Part shown: in pieces, positions 52,233-61,149 of the stretch
How the letters are laid out: each line of letters opens with the position of its first letter
Numbering within the stretch: position 1 is the stretch's first letter
Source of the DNA: Polymorphobacter megasporae
GTDB taxonomy: Bacteria > Pseudomonadota > Alphaproteobacteria > Sphingomonadales > Sphingomonadaceae
Assembly: GCF_018982885.2 (NCBI RefSeq)
Contig: NZ_CP081848.1
Span: forward strand, 1,178,001-1,242,000
Direction of reading: 5' to 3'
DNA length: 64,000 nt
Position numbers and translations under genes: made by a program
Notes under the pieces: generated by a model
Told to the model about the DNA's origin: nothing
Seen by the model: only the letters and a program-made list of their open reading frames with translations
The model's database searches: none

Positions 52233-54352
52233 CCGCTGCATTCCGCCCCGTCGATTTCGTTCGCCCGGCGCAACGGCGGCACATCACCGACGATGTGCTC
52301 GTCGGCGCTCCCGCCGCCGCGGTGGCAGCTGCGATCGCGTGGCGCGCCGTCGGACCGCTCGCGGCAGTCGCCGTCGCGGTCGTCGCGCTTGCGGTCGTCG
52401 TGGCGGTCGCGGTGCAGCGGGCGCAGCGGCTCGATCGCGGCTGGCTGATCGGACGGCTCGATGCGGCGCGGCCCGACCTCGACGACAGCGCCGACCTGTT
52501 GTTCGCCGACGACGGCGGGCTGACCCCGCTGGCGCGACTCCAGCGGAGCCGCATCGAACGCCGCATCGCCGCCGCGATGCCCGACCTCCGTCCGTCGTGG
52601 TCGGCGCGACGGATCGGCCTCACATGGCTTTTGGCGCTTGTTGCGATCGCAGCGATCGTCCTTATCCCTGATCGTCGATCGTCGACTATCCTCGCGCCGA
52701 GCAGCGAGGATGTACCGGTGATCCCCGGAGTCCCCCGCCTCGTCGGCCAGCGGCTGCGCATCATCCCGCCCGCTTACACCGGCCTCCCGCCACGCGATGC
52801 GGCGACCCTCGATATCGCCGCGCCACAAGGATCGCGTCTCGACTGGACGCTGACCTTCGCGCCGGAGCCGCCCGCCGCCGATCTCGTTCTCGCCGACGGC
52901 AGCCGGACCGCGCTGACCCGCAACGGGGCGGTCTGGACCGCGCGCCGCACCCTCGACCGGTCGCTGCTGTATCGCGTCGTGCCGCGCGCGGCGGGGGCGG
53001 CGGTGCCGCGTCTTCACCGGCTCGACGCGGTCGTCGACGCGCCGCCGCAGGTCAAGGTCGTCGCGCCCGACCGCAGCCTCAGCCTCGTCACCCCGGGGCA
53101 GCACAGTTGGCCGCTGGTATTCGCCGCAACCGACGATTACGGCGTCGCCGCATCGGCGCAACTCCACCTGACGATCGCCGAGGGTGACGGCGAGAACGTC
53201 AAGTTCCGCGAGCAGGTCGTCACGGTCCACGGCAGTGGCAGCGCGACCGCCAAGCGCTTCGCCGTCGCGGTCGACCTGCCCGCGCTCAAGTTCGTTGCAG
53301 GAAGCGACCTCGTCGCGCAGCTCGTCGTCACCGACAACCGGACCCCGGGGCCGCAGACCGCGCGCAGCTCCAGCCTCATCCTGCGCTGGCCCGCGAGCGA
53401 GGGCGAGGCGATGGGGATGGAGGGCGTCGTCACCCGCGCGCTCCCCGCCTATTTCCGCAGCGAGCGCCAGATCATCATCGATGCCGAGGCGCTGCTCGCC
53501 ACGCGTCCGCGCCCCGCGCCGCCGCGTTTCCTCGCCAAGTCGGACATTATCGGTGCCGATCAGCGGCTGCTGCGGCTGCGCTATGGCCAATTTCTCGGCG
53601 AGGAGCAGGAGGGGAAGACCCCGCCGCCAACCGCCGATGCGGCTGCCCCAACCGCCGACGCGCCGACCACACCGAATCCCCCGACCGCCGAGGGCGATGG
53701 CAAGGTCACGCCGCCGCGCTTCGGCAGCGAGGCCGATACGCTCGCCGACTACGGCCATGTCCACGACGAGTCGGAGGCGGCAACGTTGCTCGATCCGGGG
53801 ACGCGCAAATCGCTGAAAGGCGCGCTCGACGCGATGTGGCAGGCCGAACTCCATCTGCGGCAAGGTGATCCGGCGGCGGCGCTGCCGTTCGCTCACACTG
53901 CGCTCGGGCTGATCAAGCAGGTCCAGCAGGCGACGCGGCTGTTCGTCGCCAAGGTCGGGCCCGAGCTTCCCGCGATCGACGAGACGCGGCGGCTGACCGG
54001 CAAGCGCGACGGCCTCGCGCATCGCGACCTGCCGCCGGTGGCGGCGACTGCAGCCGATCCGGCGCCTGCAGTGATCTGGCGCGCGCTCGCCGCGACGGGC
54101 AGCGTCGATCCCACCCAACTGGCAGCGCTCGAAGCATGGTTGCGGACCGATCCGGCGGGGGTCGACGACCGGCTCGCCTTCGCCGCGGCGATCGACGCCG
54201 TCCGCCGCGAGCCCGGCTGCAGTGACTGCCGCGAAGCGCTGCGCGGGCTGTTGTGGCGCGCGCAAGTCCGCCCCGCCGCCGCCGCCGCACCGCGCGCCGC
54301 CGCGACCGCCGAAGGCCGCCGCTACCTCGACGCGCTGCGAATCACCCCGTGA
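52229..54352 (+). CDS. large membrane-anchored protein, possible DUF4175 relative
   Basis: The 707-residue protein starts at GTG 52229 overlapping the BatA-like stop. It has membrane segments near residues 20-60 (GPLAAVAVAVVALAVVVAVAV) and 120-145 (IGLTWLLALVAIAAIVLIP). A beta-sandwich-rich, probably periplasmic region follows, then a proline-rich linker (about 470-510) and helical repeats. Similarity to DUF4175 (alphaproteobacterial MoxR-cluster proteins) is suggested by layout, but I cannot confirm it. No catalytic motif is recognised. Confidence 0.75.
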   Translation: MTAAFRPVDFVRPAQRRHITDDVLVGAPAAAVAAAIAWRAVGPLAAVAVAVVALAVVVAVAVQRAQRLDRGWLIGRLDAARPDLDDSADLLFADDGGLTPLARLQRSRIERRIAAAMPDLRPSWSARRIGLTWLLALVAIAAIVLIPDRRSSTILAPSSEDVPVIPGVPRLVGQRLRIIPPAYTGLPPRDAATLDIAAPQGSRLDWTLTFAPEPPAADLVLADGSRTALTRNGAVWTARRTLDRSLLYRVVPRAAGAAVPRLHRLDAVVDAPPQVKVVAPDRSLSLVTPGQHSWPLVFAATDDYGVAASAQLHLTIAEGDGENVKFREQVVTVHGSGSATAKRFAVAVDLPALKFVAGSDLVAQLVVTDNRTPGPQTARSSSLILRWPASEGEAMGMEGVVTRALPAYFRSERQIIIDAEALLATRPRPAPPRFLAKSDIIGADQRLLRLRYGQFLGEEQEGKTPPPTADAAAPTADAPTTPNPPTAEGDGKVTPPRFGSEADTLADYGHVHDESEAATLLDPGTRKSLKGALDAMWQAELHLRQGDPAAALPFAHTALGLIKQVQQATRLFVAKVGPELPAIDETRRLTGKRDGLAHRDLPPVAATAADPAPAVIWRALAATGSVDPTQLAALEAWLRTDPAGVDDRLAFAAAIDAVRREPGCSDCREALRGLLWRAQVRPAAAAAPRAAATAEGRRYLDALRITP

Positions 54353-56196
54353 CGATTGTGCTCGCATGGATCCTCATTGTGGCCACTGTGTGCGGTGCTG
54401 TGCGGACCGGCGTGCGCGTGCGGAAAACACCGGTAGGAGAACGGGATAGGCCGTGGCGGACGGTAATCCTGCTTGCCGCCCAGCCAATCTGTGCGGCGCT
54501 GCTCTACCTGACCCTGCAGCCCTCGACCGCGCTGCCGGGCGGTACATTGACCGTCCTCACCCGCCACGGCGGGACGATCCTCGGCGGCAAAAACCTCGTC
54601 GCGCTCCCCGAAGCACCGGCGACCGCTGGAGCCGACCGCGTCCCCGACCTCGCCACCGCCCTGCGCCGCTTCGCACCCGCCCGCCTCAAGATCATCGGCG
54701 ACGGCCTCGAACCCCGCGATATCGCGGCGGCAGCAGGCATTCCGGTCGATTTTTCTCCGCAAACCGCCACATTGGGGCTCGTCCGCGTCGATTTCCCGGC
54801 TTCGGTCGCCCCCGGAGCAAGTTTCGAAGTCGGCGGCCAGGTCAGCGGCATCACCCAGCCCGCAGTCGATCTCGTCGATCCCGCGGGCAGCCGCGTCGAC
54901 ACCGCAGTCCCCGATGCCGCCGGAAACTTCGTCGTCTCGGGCACCGCGCGCGCGCCCGGACCCGCTCGCTTCACCCTGCGGCTTCGCACCGGATCGCGCC
55001 TCGTCGAGGAGACCGCGGTTCCGGAATCGACTGTCGCCGTGCCCGCGATGCGCCTCCTCCTCCTCGCCGGCGCCCCAGGACCCGAGGTCAAATACATCCG
55101 CCGCTGGGCGACCGAAGCTGGATTGGCCGTTCACGCCCAGATCGCGACCGGCGGCGGCCTCGCGCTCGGCGACGCGCCGCTGGCGATCACGCCCGCGACG
55201 TTGGCGCGGTTCGACATCGCGGTGCTCGACGAGCGGAGCTGGTCCGGACTGACCCCCGGCGAGCGCAGCGCGATGCTCGCGGCGGTGCGCGCCGGGCTCG
55301 GGCTGCTCGTCCGCATCGACGGACCGCTGTCCGCGCCGGATCGTAATGCGCTGCAATCGCTTGGCTTTGCCGTTGCGGCGGGTGAGGGGAGCACCCCGGT
55401 CGCGCTCGCGGCACCAACGGCCGACGAGGCTGCCCGCCTTGCCCGCGATGGACCGGGGAGCAGCGACGCCCCGGCACGCATAAACCGCGACGCCGCCGTG
55501 CCGGCGCTGACGCGGTGGGCGGTCAGGATCGGTGCCCCCACGGCGAGCCCGCTGGTTCGCGACGCGCGCGGCGCGACGATCGCGGCGTGGCGGGCCGACG
55601 GCGAGGGACGCATCGCTCTGTGGCCGCTCGACGACAGCTTCCGGCTCGTGCTGGCGGGGTACGACGCGCGCTATGGCGAGTTGTGGCGTGCCGCATTCGC
55701 CACACTCGGCCGCGGTGCAGGGCGCGCGGTGACGAGGATCGAGCAGCCGACATGGGTCGGACAACGCATCGCGCTCTGCGGGCTGACCGGCACCGCGACC
55801 GTTACTGCACCCGATGGCGGCGTCGCGACGCTCGTCGATGATCCCGCCGCTGGATGTGCCGCCTACTGGCCGCGGGTCGCGGGCTGGCACCAGCTTCGCC
55901 AGCGCGGCCAGTCCGTGCCGACCTCATTCGCGGTGGTCGCGGCTGCGGCGCTGCCGAACGTCCGCGCGGAGGCGACCCGCGACGCGACGCTGCGGCTCGC
56001 TTCGGGGCAGGGCGTTCTCTCTCCCGCGATGTCCCCGGGATCGATCGGGCCATGGCCGTGGGCCGTCGCGTGGCTCGCAGTTTGCGCTGCGCTGTGGTGG
56101 TTCGAACGGTCGAAATCGGGGTCGCGCGGCGGACTGTCCCCGCGCAGCAGTAACCCGGTCGTAGCCGGACGCGGCGATTTCGAGCCGTTGCCGTGA
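54349..56196 (+). CDS. membrane protein of unknown function, last gene of the MoxR cluster
   Basis: The 615-residue protein starts at GTG 54349 (TIVLAWILIVATVCG), overlapping the upstream stop. It has two N-terminal membrane helices, a large extracytoplasmic part and one C-terminal helix (PWPWAVAWLAVCAALWWFERS). The middle shows a glutamine-amidotransferase-like pattern (MRLLLLAGAPGPEVKYIRRW, FDIAVLDERSW) that also occurs in other MoxR-cluster membrane proteins. The function is unknown; it is expected to work with the MoxR, DUF58 and BatA-like proteins. Confidence 0.75.
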   Translation: MTIVLAWILIVATVCGAVRTGVRVRKTPVGERDRPWRTVILLAAQPICAALLYLTLQPSTALPGGTLTVLTRHGGTILGGKNLVALPEAPATAGADRVPDLATALRRFAPARLKIIGDGLEPRDIAAAAGIPVDFSPQTATLGLVRVDFPASVAPGASFEVGGQVSGITQPAVDLVDPAGSRVDTAVPDAAGNFVVSGTARAPGPARFTLRLRTGSRLVEETAVPESTVAVPAMRLLLLAGAPGPEVKYIRRWATEAGLAVHAQIATGGGLALGDAPLAITPATLARFDIAVLDERSWSGLTPGERSAMLAAVRAGLGLLVRIDGPLSAPDRNALQSLGFAVAAGEGSTPVALAAPTADEAARLARDGPGSSDAPARINRDAAVPALTRWAVRIGAPTASPLVRDARGATIAAWRADGEGRIALWPLDDSFRLVLAGYDARYGELWRAAFATLGRGAGRAVTRIEQPTWVGQRIALCGLTGTATVTAPDGGVATLVDDPAAGCAAYWPRVAGWHQLRQRGQSVPTSFAVVAAAALPNVRAEATRDATLRLASGQGVLSPAMSPGSIGPWPWAVAWLAVCAALWWFERSKSGSRGGLSPRSSNPVVAGRGDFEPLP

Positions 56197-56230
56197 CTTG
56201 GCGCGCCCGACCGGCTAATGAGCCGCGGCC

Positions 56231-57583
56231 ATGCACGCCGTCACCCTCGACCAGAAAGACCATGTCCCGATCCGCCTCCGCGATCTCCTGACCCTTGCCG
56301 GGCCGGTCGTTGCGTCGCGGCTCGGGATCATGGCGATGGGGTTGGTCGATACGCTCGTCGTCGGGCGCTATTCGGCGACCGAGCTCGGCTTCCTCGCGCT
56401 CGCCTGGGCGCCGACGTCGATCGTCCTGACCACCGGCATCGGGCTGTTGTCGGGGGTGCAGGTCCTGACCAGCCAGGCGATCGGGGCAGGGCGCGACGCC
56501 GAGACCGGGGCGATCCTGCGGCGCGGGCTGGTCTATGCCTTCTGGCTCGGGATCGCCGCGATCGTCGTCCTCGCCGGTCCGGGAGCGCTCCTCCTCCGCC
56601 ACATCGGCCTCGACCCGGCGCTTTCGGCGGGGGCGGTCCCGGCGCTGCGGATGCTCGCATTGTCGCTGCTGCCGATCCTGATCGTCGATTCAGGTATCTT
56701 CTGGCTCGAGGCGCACGGCCATCCGCTCCCCGGCACCGCGGCGATGTGGGCGGCGAACGCCGTCAACCTCGCGCTCAACCTATGGCTGGTCCCGGGGCAT
56801 TCGGGGCTGCCGGTCGCGGGCGCGGTCGCCAGCGGTTGCGCGACGCTCGCCTCGCGGACCGCGCTGCTCGGCTTCGTCGCCGCCTACATCCTGTGGTGGA
56901 AGCGGTCGCCCGGCCTTGGCGTCTTCACCGCCCCAGGGCCCGACCGCGCCGCCGCCGGAGCGCTGCGCCGGGTCGGCTATGCCGCGTCGCTCAGCTATGC
57001 TGTCGAAAGCGGGGCGTTCGCCTCGATGACCATCGTCGCGGGCTGGCTCGGCGCGACCGCGGTGGCGAGCTGGGCGATCGTCATCAATCTCGCCGCGATC
57101 ATCTTCATGGTTCCGCTCGGGCTCGCGACGGCGACGGCGGTGCTGGTCGGCCGAGCGTATGGCGCGGGCGACCTCGCCGGGGTCCGCCGCGCCGGCCTGC
57201 TCGGCTTCGGTACGGCGATTGCGGCGACGGCGCTGATCTGCGCCGCCGTCGGCATCGGTGCCCCTGCGATCGCGGGGTCGTACACCCACGACCCCGCCGT
57301 CGTCGCGATCACCGTCGGGGCGCTGTGGCTGTCGTGCCTGTTCTACGTCAGCGACGGGCTCCAGGTCGTTGGGGCGCAGGCGCTCCGGGCGCGGGGCGAC
57401 ATCTGGACACCGACCGCGACCCACTTCCTCAGCTACATCGGGGTGCTGATCCCGGTCGGCTATGTCGCTGCAATCCCGCTCGGCCTCGGCGTCCCTGGCA
57501 TCGTCTGGGGGACGATCGCCGCGAGCGCGATGGCGGCGGCGTTGCTGGTCGGGCGCTTCTTCTGGCTCGGGCGGTCAGCCTAG
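56231..57583 (+). CDS. MATE family efflux transporter
   Basis: The 450-residue transporter has about 12 membrane segments in two halves. It starts near LRDLLTLAGPVVASRLGIMAMGLVDTLVVGRYSATELGFLAL, the classical MATE/NorM opening, and contains GLLSGVQVLTSQAIGAG and GLATATAVLVGRAYGAGD in repeat positions. Export of cationic compounds by Na+ or H+ exchange is expected. The gene converges with the ABM-domain gene, overlapping it by 9 bases. Confidence 0.92.
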   Translation: MHAVTLDQKDHVPIRLRDLLTLAGPVVASRLGIMAMGLVDTLVVGRYSATELGFLALAWAPTSIVLTTGIGLLSGVQVLTSQAIGAGRDAETGAILRRGLVYAFWLGIAAIVVLAGPGALLLRHIGLDPALSAGAVPALRMLALSLLPILIVDSGIFWLEAHGHPLPGTAAMWAANAVNLALNLWLVPGHSGLPVAGAVASGCATLASRTALLGFVAAYILWWKRSPGLGVFTAPGPDRAAAGALRRVGYAASLSYAVESGAFASMTIVAGWLGATAVASWAIVINLAAIIFMVPLGLATATAVLVGRAYGAGDLAGVRRAGLLGFGTAIAATALICAAVGIGAPAIAGSYTHDPAVVAITVGALWLSCLFYVSDGLQVVGAQALRARGDIWTPTATHFLSYIGVLIPVGYVAAIPLGLGVPGIVWGTIAASAMAAALLVGRFFWLGRSA

Positions 57584-57868
57584 CGCGGGTCCATAATGCT
57601 CGACCACCGGCATCGGGTCGTAGAAATGATGGAGCAAAGCTTGCCACTCGGCATAGCGCGCCGACCCTCGGAAGCCGATTTCGTGGTCCGCGACACTGTC
57701 CCAGCCGACGAGCAGGAGATAGCAACCGGGGGTCTCGATGCCGCGCCGGACCTCGATCGAGCGGAAGCCGGGGCTGGCGGCGATCAGCAGGCGCGCCCTG
57801 GTCATTGCCGCCTCGAACGCCGCCGTCTCGCCCGGCCTGACCGACAGGACGGCGGCCTCGAGGATCAA
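57575..57868 (-). CDS. antibiotic biosynthesis monooxygenase (ABM) domain protein
   Basis: The 97-residue ferredoxin-like ABM-fold protein begins MILEAAVLSVRPGETAAFEAAM and contains IEVRRGIETPGCYLLLVGWDSV and HHFYDPMPVVEHY. Such proteins are small dimeric oxygenases or stress-related enzymes of mostly unknown substrate. It overlaps the end of the acyl-CoA dehydrogenase small-subunit gene by 4 bases and is probably co-transcribed with it. Confidence 0.85.
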   Translation of the reverse strand: MILEAAVLSVRPGETAAFEAAMTRARLLIAASPGFRSIEVRRGIETPGCYLLLVGWDSVADHEIGFRGSARYAEWQALLHHFYDPMPVVEHYGPALG

Positions 57869-58992
57869 TCCATCAGGCTTTCGTAGCGGCGGAGGTGGTA
57901 GTCGGCGTCGCCGAACTGGCTCTCGATCATGCTGGCGCGCTTAAAATAATGGCCGATCGCGAGCTCGTTCGAGATGCCGATGCCGCCGTGGATCTGAACC
58001 GCGTTCTGGCCCACGAACCTTGCCCCGCGGGAGATCTTGTTCTTGGCCGACGAGACATGCTTGGCCCGGTCGCGCTCGTCGAGCCGGAGGGTCGCCATGA
58101 GGGTCATCGACACCGCCTGCTCGACCTCCATAAACATGTCGACCATGCGATGCTGAAGAACCTGGAACTCGCCGATCGCTTTGCCGAACTGCTTGCGCTG
58201 GCGGCTGTAGTCGAGCGTCCCTTCGTGGAGCTTGCGGACGACCCCTGAGCCTTCGGCGCAGACCGCGGCGGTTGCCTCGTCGACGACCTGCTCGACCAGT
58301 GGCAGGCCCTCGCCTTCGGCTCCGATCAGAGTATCGGCCCCGATGGCGACGTTTTCGAAGTAGACTTCCGAGGCGCGCGCGCCGTCGACGGTCGGATAGT
58401 CGCGGCGGGTGATGCCGGCGGCGTTCGCCGGGATCAGGAACACCGACACGCCCGACCGTTCACGAACCGAACCGCCGGTCCGCGCGGTGACGATGAAGTG
58501 GGTCGCCCACGGCGCTGCATAGACCACCGCCTTGTGGCCGTTGAGGACGTATCCCGCGCCGTCCTTCTTCGCGGTCGTCCGCAGGTCGGCGAGGTTGTAG
58601 CGCCCCTGCGGCTCGGCATAGGCGAAGGCGATGACCGCCGAGCCGTCGATGATCTGGGGGATGACCGCGTCGGCGAGCGCGCCGCCCGCCGCCTTGAGGA
58701 AGCCGCCGCCGATGACGACGGTCTGGAGGTACGGCTCGATGACCAGCGCCTTGCCGATTTCCTCCATGACGATCATGTTCTCGATCGCCCCGCCGCCGAG
58801 CCCGCCATGAGCTTCGGCGAAGGGCGCGCCGAGGATGCCGAGCTCCTCGGCGAAGGCCTTCCACACGCCCGGGTTCCAGCCGCTGTCGCCGTTCACCGCC
58901 GTCATGCGGGCGTCGAACGTGTAGGTGTCCGACAAATACCGCCCGACCGAGTCGCGCAGCATCGTCTGTTCGTCGGTGAAGTTAAAATCCAT
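57865..58992 (-). CDS. acyl-CoA dehydrogenase, small subunit (pimeloyl-CoA dehydrogenase PimD-like)
   Basis: The 375-residue acyl-CoA dehydrogenase starts MDFNFTDEQTMLRDSVGRYLSDTYTF and includes GAPFAEAHGGLGGG and VQIHGGIGISNELAIGHYFKR. The start 58992 has GGGGA before it; the frame upstream runs into a repeat and is not coding. With the 406-residue subunit upstream it should form a heterotetramer like PimC-PimD or steroid-chain dehydrogenases. The exact acyl-CoA substrate is not known. Confidence 0.87.
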   Translation of the reverse strand: MDFNFTDEQTMLRDSVGRYLSDTYTFDARMTAVNGDSGWNPGVWKAFAEELGILGAPFAEAHGGLGGGAIENMIVMEEIGKALVIEPYLQTVVIGGGFLKAAGGALADAVIPQIIDGSAVIAFAYAEPQGRYNLADLRTTAKKDGAGYVLNGHKAVVYAAPWATHFIVTARTGGSVRERSGVSVFLIPANAAGITRRDYPTVDGARASEVYFENVAIGADTLIGAEGEGLPLVEQVVDEATAAVCAEGSGVVRKLHEGTLDYSRQRKQFGKAIGEFQVLQHRMVDMFMEVEQAVSMTLMATLRLDERDRAKHVSSAKNKISRGARFVGQNAVQIHGGIGISNELAIGHYFKRASMIESQFGDADYHLRRYESLMD

Positions 58993-59017
58993 GGTCCGTC
59001 CCCGATCAGGTTCTTCG

Positions 59018-59139
59018 CTCTCCCCCTTGAGGGAGAGAGACAGCCGCTCTTCAGCGGCAGGGTGAGGGTGAGGGCGGCGTACCCTCACCCTGGTCGCCAA
59101 GGGGCGACCTCTCCCTCTCCCTCAAGGGGAGAGGGAGAG
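59018..59139. repeat. intergenic palindromic element between the dehydrogenase genes
   Basis: The block holds an outer palindromic pair (CTCTCCC...GGGAGAG on the left, a longer CTCTCCCTCTCCC...GGGGAGAGGGAGAG on the right) and an inner pair (AGGGTGAGGG and CCCTCACCCT). A small hairpin GCCGCTCTTCAGCGGC sits between. The design matches the element inside the DAO gene. It lies 4 bases from the stop of the large subunit and 25 bases before the small-subunit start, and may set their relative expression. Confidence 0.8.
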
Positions 59140-59143
59140 CGTG

Positions 59144-60364
59144 CTAGAGCCCCAGCACCATCTTCGCGATGATGTTGCGCTGGATCTCGTTCGATCCGCC
59201 GTAGATGCTCGTCTTGCGCATGTTGAAGTAGGTCGGGGCGGCGCGGTGGGCGTAGTCGGGGCCGATCGGGTGCTCGTTGTCGCCCTCGCCGAAGCCGCGG
59301 AAGTACGGTGCGCCGTAATGGCCGACCGCCTCCAACGCCAGTTCGGTGATCCGCTGCTGGATCTCGGTGCCCTTGATCTTGAGCAGGCTCGACTCCGGCC
59401 CCGGACCCTTACCCGATGACTCACCGGCAAGCGTCCGCAGCTCGGTGAACTCCAACGCCGTCAGGTCGATCTCGAGCTCGGCGACCTTGCGCTTGAAGAA
59501 CGGGTTGGCGAGCAGCGGCTGGGCGTCGTCGCCGAAGCTGTCGATCTCGGTCCGCGCGATCGTCTTGATCCGCTCGACCCCGCGCTTCGACGCGGCGACC
59601 CCGGCGATGCCGGTCCGCTCATGAGCGAGGAGGAACTTGGCGCAGGTCCAGCCCTTGTTCTCGTGGAAGACGCGGTTCTCGACGGGGACGATGACGTCCT
59701 CGAGCCAGACCTCGTTGACCTCGTGCTCGCCGCCGAGCGTGATGATCGGGCGGACGGTGATGCCCGGGGTCTTCATGTCGATCAGGAGGAAGCTGATGCC
59801 TTCCTGCGGCTTGACCGTCGGATCGGTGCGGACGAGGCAGAAAATCCAGTCGGCGTGCTGGGCCAGCGTCGTCCACGTCTTCTGGCCGTTGACGCGGTAA
59901 TATTCCTTGCCGTCGTCACCGGTGAAGCGCTCGGCCTTGGTCCGCAAATTGGCGAGGTCGGACCCGGCGCCCGGCTCGCTATAGCCCTGGCACCACCAGT
60001 CGGCGCCCGACAGGATGCGCGGCAGGAACTTCGCTTTCTGCTCGGGGGTGCCGAAGGTGTAGATCACCGGCCCGACCATGTTGAGGCCGAAGGGGAGGAG
60101 CCGCATCGCGTCGCCGCGCGCGCTTTCCTCGGCGAAGATGTAGCGCTGGACGCTGGTCCAGCCGGTCCCGCCATATTCGACCGGCCATGCAATCCCGGCC
60201 CAGCCCTTCGCGGCGAGGACCTTGTGCCAGCTGAGGAAGTCCTCCTTCGACAGCTCCTCGCCTTCCTCCGACTTGGCCCGCAGCCCGGCGGGGTAATTGT
60301 CGGCGATGAAGGTCCGAACTTCGTCACGAAACGCGATGTCTTCAGCCGAGAAGTTGAGGTCCAT
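59144..60364 (-). CDS. acyl-CoA dehydrogenase, large subunit (pimeloyl-CoA dehydrogenase PimC-like)
   Basis: The 406-residue subunit starts MDLNFSAEDIAFRDEVRTFI and shows EYGGTGWTSVQRYIFAEE, WWCQGYSEPGAGSDLANL (FAD and substrate region) and LAHERTGIAG. At the usual MCAD catalytic glutamate position it reads IYGGSNEIQRN, with glycine in place of glutamate. The first step of beta-oxidation of a dicarboxylic or ring-containing acyl-CoA is likely. Confidence 0.88.
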   Translation of the reverse strand: MDLNFSAEDIAFRDEVRTFIADNYPAGLRAKSEEGEELSKEDFLSWHKVLAAKGWAGIAWPVEYGGTGWTSVQRYIFAEESARGDAMRLLPFGLNMVGPVIYTFGTPEQKAKFLPRILSGADWWCQGYSEPGAGSDLANLRTKAERFTGDDGKEYYRVNGQKTWTTLAQHADWIFCLVRTDPTVKPQEGISFLLIDMKTPGITVRPIITLGGEHEVNEVWLEDVIVPVENRVFHENKGWTCAKFLLAHERTGIAGVAASKRGVERIKTIARTEIDSFGDDAQPLLANPFFKRKVAELEIDLTALEFTELRTLAGESSGKGPGPESSLLKIKGTEIQQRITELALEAVGHYGAPYFRGFGEGDNEHPIGPDYAHRAAPTYFNMRKTSIYGGSNEIQRNIIAKMVLGL

Positions 60365-60685
60365 GGTCGCTCTCCCAAGGGTTGCCGTCGCTGGGCGTGG
60401 TTGACGTAAGCGTTAACACACCCGCCGCGCGCCGGGCAAGCGGGGCGGTCACCCCCGACATTGCGTCGCGGACGACCGGGCAGGATTTCGTGCGAAGTTT
60501 TCGGTGGAAGGTCACGATTTGCCCGCGACCATGAGCTTTGGCGCGACGCTTCGGCGCAGCCGCGACGTTTCGACGATCCGACAATGAGAAAGAACCGTCG
60601 CCGGTAGAAAGCGACTCGACGTCGTTACGCTACCGCATCGCCGTGGCTGTAGGACAGCGATAACCTCGACCGGATCTCGCCAACG
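60365..60685. other. intergenic region upstream of the dehydrogenase operon
   Basis: This 321-base stretch includes the probable leftward promoter of the acyl-CoA dehydrogenase operon, which I cannot place precisely, and copy B of the 77-base element (60584-60660). The rest shows no supported gene. Confidence 0.5.
60584..60660 (+). repeat. 77-base dispersed element, copy B
   Basis: It aligns without gaps to 32265-32341 and shares the ATGAGAAAGA and TGTAGGACAGCGA ends. In the same reading frame it gives MRKNRRR, then TAG, then KATRRRYATASPWL before the conserved final TAG. The early stop at codon 8 corresponds to TCG in copy A. A short stem (GGTAG with CTACC) matches GTGG with CCAC in copy A, with a changed but still paired base. 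Confidence 0.55.
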
Positions 60686-61057
60686 TCAGCCGTGGCCCTT
60701 CGCGGCGATCTGCGCGGCGAAGCAGCGCGCGGTCGCGTCGGGCTTGCCGTCGGGCAGCCTCGCCTCGGCATAGCGCGCGGTCGGCTGCCCTGCGGCGGGG
60801 TCGGGGTAGTAATAGACGTCGAGGATGCACCCGGCGGCGGCGAACTGGAGGCTGCGTCCCGGACCGTCGTGGCGGTCGAGGCCGGGCACGCCGAGCAATC
60901 CCGTCGCGGTCGTCGCGGGCTTGCCGATGATCCGCTCGAGACCGGGCACCGGCTTGAACGCGACCGGCGGCGCCGCGATCGGTTTCGGCGGCGGCGTCTC
61001 GCCGCAGCCGGCGACGGCGAGCAGGGCGGCGGCGGTTATCGGAGGTATCAGGCGCAT
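60686..61057 (-). CDS. small hypothetical lipoprotein
   Basis: The 123-residue product begins MRLIPPITAAALLAVAGC with a clear lipobox; Cys18 is the expected lipid attachment site. The mature part is proline-rich and then folds as a small domain (ILDVYYYPDPAAGQP, TARCFAAQIAAKGHG) with two further cysteines. I do not recognise a family. The ATG at 61057 is chosen because TGGAG precedes it; the frame open to 61141 would place the signal internally. It is divergent from the kinase gene. Confidence 0.78.
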   Translation of the reverse strand: MRLIPPITAAALLAVAGCGETPPPKPIAAPPVAFKPVPGLERIIGKPATTATGLLGVPGLDRHDGPGRSLQFAAAGCILDVYYYPDPAAGQPTARYAEARLPDGKPDATARCFAAQIAAKGHG

Positions 61058-61149
61058 CGGTTGGCTCCAGCGGCTTGCCCCGTGCGCTATAGCCGGGCTA
61101 GGCCAGCCGCGACCAGCGACCAAGCTAGCCGCCAGCGCCAAGGAACCCC

